DNA from: an uncultured Pelagibacteraceae bacterium
GTDB taxonomy: Bacteria > Pseudomonadota > Alphaproteobacteria > Pelagibacterales > Pelagibacteraceae
Length of the DNA stretch: 36,465 nucleotides
NCBI GenBank assembly: GCA_902561465.1
Contig: CACEPH010000006.1
Coordinates: 1 to 36,465 of the forward strand
Direction of reading: 5' to 3'
A program made the position numbers and the translations under genes. The notes under the pieces were generated by a model. The model saw only the letters and a list, made by a program, of their open reading frames with translations. It made no database searches and was not told the origin of the DNA. This document shows, piece after piece, positions 33,269 to 36,465 of the stretch (its first letter is position 1; every line of letters begins with the position of its first letter).

Positions 33269-33894
33269 TGAATATTAATCCAAATGTACTAAAAAGATTT
33301 GTCATATACATGGCAATATTAACTTTCGTCATGTTCACAGTCTGGGGATTTGTAAGATCTTTTATGGATAGACCTCCTGGTGATTACGAAACAGAAGTTT
33401 GTGATATTCGTTTAAAAGATAAAAAATACGAAGAAGCCTTAGAAGAAGCAAATAAAGCTTTAAGCAAAACTCCTAATCACAGAGGCGCCATGATGTGTAA
33501 GGCTCTAGTGTTTATTTCTGAAAAAAAATATATAAAAGCAGACAAAACTTTAAGCGATCTCATAATTTTTCTAGAAAAAAATCTTGAAGAAGATGACAGA
33601 ACAGGGATAGGAACTCTGGCAGCTGCGTATGCAAACCGTGGAATTATTAAAGATAGAAATAAAAATTATGAGGAAGAATTAAAAGATTATGTAAAAGCCC
33701 TTGGAATTGATTATGAGGCAGTTGCTGGACCTGGTCTTGGAACTGTTATACTTAACTATAAATTCAAGTCATCATCTGTAAAAGAAAGGGCTTTATATCT
33801 TAATGAGCAACTTCAGCTTCCAGAAGATGAAAGGATTTTAAGTATAAAAGAACTAGATGAAGGACAGGTAATGCACAAACCTGGTAAACTTTAG
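33268..33894 (+). CDS. Membrane-anchored TPR protein
   Basis: The 208 residues have an N-terminal membrane helix (about 11-29: FVIYMAILTFVMFTVWGFV) and then TPR-like helices (about 40-165: EVCDIRLKDKKYEEALEEANKALSKTP, YANRGIIKDRNKNYEEELKDYVKAL). A periplasmic scaffold attached to the inner membrane is likely. I do not recognise a specific family. Coupled to the 79-residue membrane protein by a 1-nt overlap, and sharing TTAG (33891-33894) with the convergent next gene. Confidence 0.75.
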   Translation: MNINPNVLKRFVIYMAILTFVMFTVWGFVRSFMDRPPGDYETEVCDIRLKDKKYEEALEEANKALSKTPNHRGAMMCKALVFISEKKYIKADKTLSDLIIFLEKNLEEDDRTGIGTLAAAYANRGIIKDRNKNYEEELKDYVKALGIDYEAVAGPGLGTVILNYKFKSSSVKERALYLNEQLQLPEDERILSIKELDEGQVMHKPGKL

Positions 33895-34094
33895 AAGCTT
33901 ATAAGTCCTAATACATCTTTAAAAAGTACTAGAAAAAAATAAGTAGCAGCTATACATCCAAATAATAGCCTTACAAAATCTCTTTCACCATCTTCTTTTC
34001 TATAAGTTATTCCGTGTCTTGCTATTAGGGCTGTTACTACTAAAAAAATAATATTTACTAATTTTTCATATTCTTGTGGAATAAAATCGAACAT
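33891..34094 (-). CDS. Small membrane protein, 67 residues
   Basis: Two hydrophobic helices (about 10-25: KLVNIIFLVVTALIARHG and 41-61: FVRLLFGCIAATYFFLVLF) with a charged loop YRKEDGERD between. No family recognised. It starts in the stop of the 163-residue protein gene (TAATG) and is the last member of the leftward acs group. Confidence 0.7.
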   Translation of the reverse strand: MFDFIPQEYEKLVNIIFLVVTALIARHGITYRKEDGERDFVRLLFGCIAATYFFLVLFKDVLGLISF

Positions 34095-34585
34095 TAATCT
34101 TTTTTATATAGCTCTGGATAAGCTATACTTTTTTCAAGATATGGAGGAAAAAGGTCAGCAGGTTCTTCTATGCTAACATAATTTGCAGCCATGTAATGGC
34201 TAGCTATAAAAACAAACGCAATAATACTAGCATAAAGTACCCCGCGTCTTTTCCTTTGTTTGTCGTTTTGGATATGTTCTCCGAATTCATGATCATAAAG
34301 GTGATATTTTTCATCATAACTATTTAACGCGTTAACTCCTTCCATTTTTATAATATCTCTAGCATAATAAGTGACCCAAATAGGTATAATTCCAGAGACC
34401 ATGTATTCACTAAATATTTTATTTATTTTTTCTTCAGGCAGGTCTTCTTTGTACCAAATTTTATATGCTAATTGTATTAATTGAAATTCTCCTATTTGAA
34501 GCAAATTTGCTGCATGTAAAATTTCAGATCTTTTAGGATTGTCATCCCAGTCAGGCTTGACTAATGTTTTCAACAAACCATTCAT
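34094..34585 (-). CDS. Conserved-looking membrane protein, 163 residues
   Basis: A soluble N-terminal region of about 110 residues (including LLQIGEFQLIQLAYKIWYKEDLPEEKINKIFSEYM; hydrophobic in part at 68-80) precedes one clear membrane helix (about 113-131: VLYASIIAFVFIASHYMAANYV) and an acidic, proline-containing tail. No domain is recognised. It starts 6 nt after the acs stop and overlaps the next small membrane gene by one base, so it is probably cotranscribed with acs; a role linked to acetate use is only guessed from this. Confidence 0.72.
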   Translation of the reverse strand: MNGLLKTLVKPDWDDNPKRSEILHAANLLQIGEFQLIQLAYKIWYKEDLPEEKINKIFSEYMVSGIIPIWVTYYARDIIKMEGVNALNSYDEKYHLYDHEFGEHIQNDKQRKRRGVLYASIIAFVFIASHYMAANYVSIEEPADLFPPYLEKSIAYPELYKKD

Positions 34586-34591
34586 TATTAT

Positions 34592-36465
34592 TTAATTGTT
34601 CTTTCTATTTTCTACTAAACTTTCAACTACACTAGGATCAGCAAGTGTTGTTGTATCTCCTAACTGATCATGTTGGTTTGCAGCGATTTTTCTAAGTATT
34701 CTTCTCATGATTTTGCCTGATCTCGTTTTTGGTAAACCAGGAGCAAATTGTATAAGATCAGGTGTAGCAATAGGTCCAATCTGTTTTCTAACCCAAAGTT
34801 TTAATTCTCTTTCTAAATCACCAGAAGGTTTTTCCCCAGCATTTAATGTTACATAACAATACAGACCGTTTCCCTTAATATCATGCGGATATCCCACAAC
34901 AGCTGCTTCGGCAACTTTTGAATGAGCAACAAAAGCACTTTCAAGTTCAGCAGTACCGAGATTATGACCAGAAACTATTATTACATCGTCTACTCTTCCT
35001 GTTATCCAATAATATCCATCTTCATCTCTTCTACATCCATCTCCTGTGAAATATTTTCCATCAAACTGTGAAAAATACGTATCTATAAATCTTTGATGAT
35101 CCCCATATACAGTTCTCATCTGTCCTGGCCATGATTGGGCCATGCATAATCTTCCTCTACATGGACCTTTTAATGTTTTACCTTTTTCGTCAACTATAAC
35201 AGGTTTAATTCCGTAAAATGGTTTTGTTGCTGAACCAGGTTTAAGATCAATCGCACCTGGTTGCGGAGAAATTAATATTCCACCAGTCTCTGTTTGCCAC
35301 CATGTGTCAACAATAGGACATCTAGAATCTCCAATAACCTTGTAGTACCAAAGCCAGGCTTCTGGATTAATTGGTTCCCCGACTGTACCCAATAGTTTTA
35401 AAGATTTTCTACTTGTTTTCTTAACTGGTCCCGCTCCTTCTTTCATTAGTGCTCTCAACGCAGTTGGAGCTGTATAGAAAATATTAACTTTATATTTGTC
35501 TACAATTTTCCACCATCTTGAAACATCAGGGTAGTTTGGGACACCTTCAAACATAATTGTTGTTGCACCATTAGAAAGAGGACCATAAATAATGTAACTA
35601 TGACCTGTCACCCATCCAATATCAGCCGAACACCAATAAATATCATTTTTTTTGTAATCAAAAATATACTGATGAGTCATAGAGGCATAGACCATATAAC
35701 CTCCTGTAGTATGGAGAACTCCTTTAGGTTTTCCTGTTGATCCAGAAGTATAAAGTATGAATAATGGATCTTCAGCACCCATCTCTTCTGGCTCACATTT
35801 ATCAGGAGCCATTTTGGTTATATCGTCATACGAAACATCTCTATCATTAACCCAATTTACTTCATTTCCTGTCCTTTTTACCACGATGCATTTTTTTACA
35901 TTTGGACATTGCGATAGAGCTTCATCAGTTATTTTTTTAAGAGGAATTATTTTGCCTCCTCTAACACCTTCATCGGCAGTAATAATGTAATCAGACTGAC
36001 AATCATTAATTCTTCCAGCTATTGAGTCTGGAGAAAAACCACCAAAGATAATAGAATGAATCGCACCAATTCTTGCGCAAGCCAACATTGAATATGCTAG
36101 TTCTGGTATCATAGTCAAATATATTGTAACTCTGTCACCTTTTTTAATCCCAAGTTCTTTTAAACCATTTGCAGTTTTACAAACATTTCTGTGAAGTTCT
36201 TTGTAACTAATATGTTTCGAATCTTTTGGATCATCTCCAACCCAAATAATTGCAGTTTTATTTTTTTTGTCTACTAAATGTCTATCTATGCAATTTGCTG
36301 AAGCATTAAGCGTTCCGTCATAATACCACTTGATTTTAACATCCTCTTTGCTGTATTTAACATCTTTTATTTTTGTATAAGGTTTAATCCAATCAATTCG
36401 TTTTCCTTCTTTTCTCCAAAAACCTTCATTATCTTTTATAGATAATTTATATTTTTTTTCATATT
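34592..36465 (-). CDS. acs: Acetyl-CoA synthetase, N-terminus cut by window end
   Basis: Activates acetate to acetyl-CoA through acetyl-AMP. The frame is open to the window end, giving 624 visible residues; about 20 N-terminal ones are missing compared with E. coli Acs (652). Seen in order: [35 protein letters not shown], the AMP-binding loop [44 protein letters not shown] (hinge), and [17 protein letters not shown], whose lysine is the catalytic and acetylation-regulated site. A shorter reading starting at an internal TTG (36118) would lose conserved N-terminal sequence and is rejected. Together with aceA it supports growth on acetate. Confidence 0.96.
   Translation of the reverse strand, partial: YEKKYKLSIKDNEGFWRKEGKRIDWIKPYTKIKDVKYSKEDVKIKWYYDGTLNASANCIDRHLVDKKNKTAIIWVGDDPKDSKHISYKELHRNVCKTANGLKELGIKKGDRVTIYLTMIPELAYSMLACARIGAIHSIIFGGFSPDSIAGRINDCQSDYIITADEGVRGGKIIPLKKITDEALSQCPNVKKCIVVKRTGNEVNWVNDRDVSYDDITKMAPDKCEPEEMGAEDPLFILYTSGSTGKPKGVLHTTGGYMVYASMTHQYIFDYKKNDIYWCSADIGWVTGHSYIIYGPLSNGATTIMFEGVPNYPDVSRWWKIVDKYKVNIFYTAPTALRALMKEGAGPVKKTSRKSLKLLGTVGEPINPEAWLWYYKVIGDSRCPIVDTWWQTETGGILISPQPGAIDLKPGSATKPFYGIKPVIVDEKGKTLKGPCRGRLCMAQSWPGQMRTVYGDHQRFIDTYFSQFDGKYFTGDGCRRDEDGYYWITGRVDDVIIVSGHNLGTAELESAFVAHSKVAEAAVVGYPHDIKGNGLYCYVTLNAGEKPSGDLERELKLWVRKQIGPIATPDLIQFAPGLPKTRSGKIMRRILRKIAANQHDQLGDTTTLADPSVVESLVENRKNN

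Noticed and set aside
1-36465. CRISPR array, insertion sequence, prophage or toxin-antitoxin system
   Set aside because: No regularly spaced direct repeats, transposase, integrase, phage structural gene or typical antitoxin pair was seen on either strand.

Overview
The window is chromosomal DNA of a streamlined, very AT-rich marine alphaproteobacterium, most likely of the SAR11 clade (Pelagibacterales). This is inferred from the AT-rich codon use, minimal spacers, many 1-8 nt gene overlaps, alphaproteobacterial gene order (hemE/PPDK-regulator, secB-fxsA-timA-smr, hslVU-hisBHAFE, ftsK-lolA, heparinase-purH) and the accessory families TPR, sulfotransferase and PhyH dioxygenase. No phage, IS element or CRISPR array is visible. 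No stretch longer than 300 bp lacks a gene; the longest is 7115-7392.

Layout. 1-937: an incomplete TPR protein (minus). 990-1436: an alkyl-DNA methyltransferase. 1433-7114: a tightly packed leftward run hemE, hemH, a 59-residue ORF, a PhyH-type dioxygenase, a secreted polysaccharide lyase, hemJ and rho. 7115-7392: an AT-rich spacer between hemE and the PPDK regulator, which is the position of the mapped Caulobacter origin and the probable oriC here; gene orientation diverges from it. 7393-10963: PPDK regulator, maf, aroE, coaE and dnaQ (plus). 10964-12905: secB and fxsA (minus), then timA and an Smr protein (plus). 12895-14811: hslVU (minus). 14918-18417: hisBHAFE, a 44-residue membrane ORF and a HIT protein, ending at a possible TPR remnant and tRNA-Gly(GCC).

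18730-21701: an ScfR/RamB-like regulator divergent from a 42-residue acidic ORF and isocitrate lyase (aceA), with an array of ATTTACAAAT sites between them. 21702-26934: a Ubi-type flavin hydroxylase, ftsK, lolA, a sulfotransferase and pterin dehydratase. 26931-30793: rpe, a heparinase-like protein and purH (leftward). 30889-36465: a sodium/solute symporter with a hairpin-rich leader, four unrecognised membrane or TPR genes, and acetyl-CoA synthetase (truncated by the window end).

How genes fit together. hemE, hemH and hemJ are late haem synthesis. hisBHAFE is a large part of the histidine pathway, and purH recycles the AICAR released by HisF. aceA with its regulator, the symporter and acs suggest a two-carbon (acetate/glyoxylate) theme in the right half; the symporter substrate is not shown by sequence. 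Two regulatory themes recur. Convergent genes share stop codons with no room for terminators. Several predicted promoters have their -10 box 5-12 nt from the start codon, implying leaderless or nearly leaderless mRNAs.
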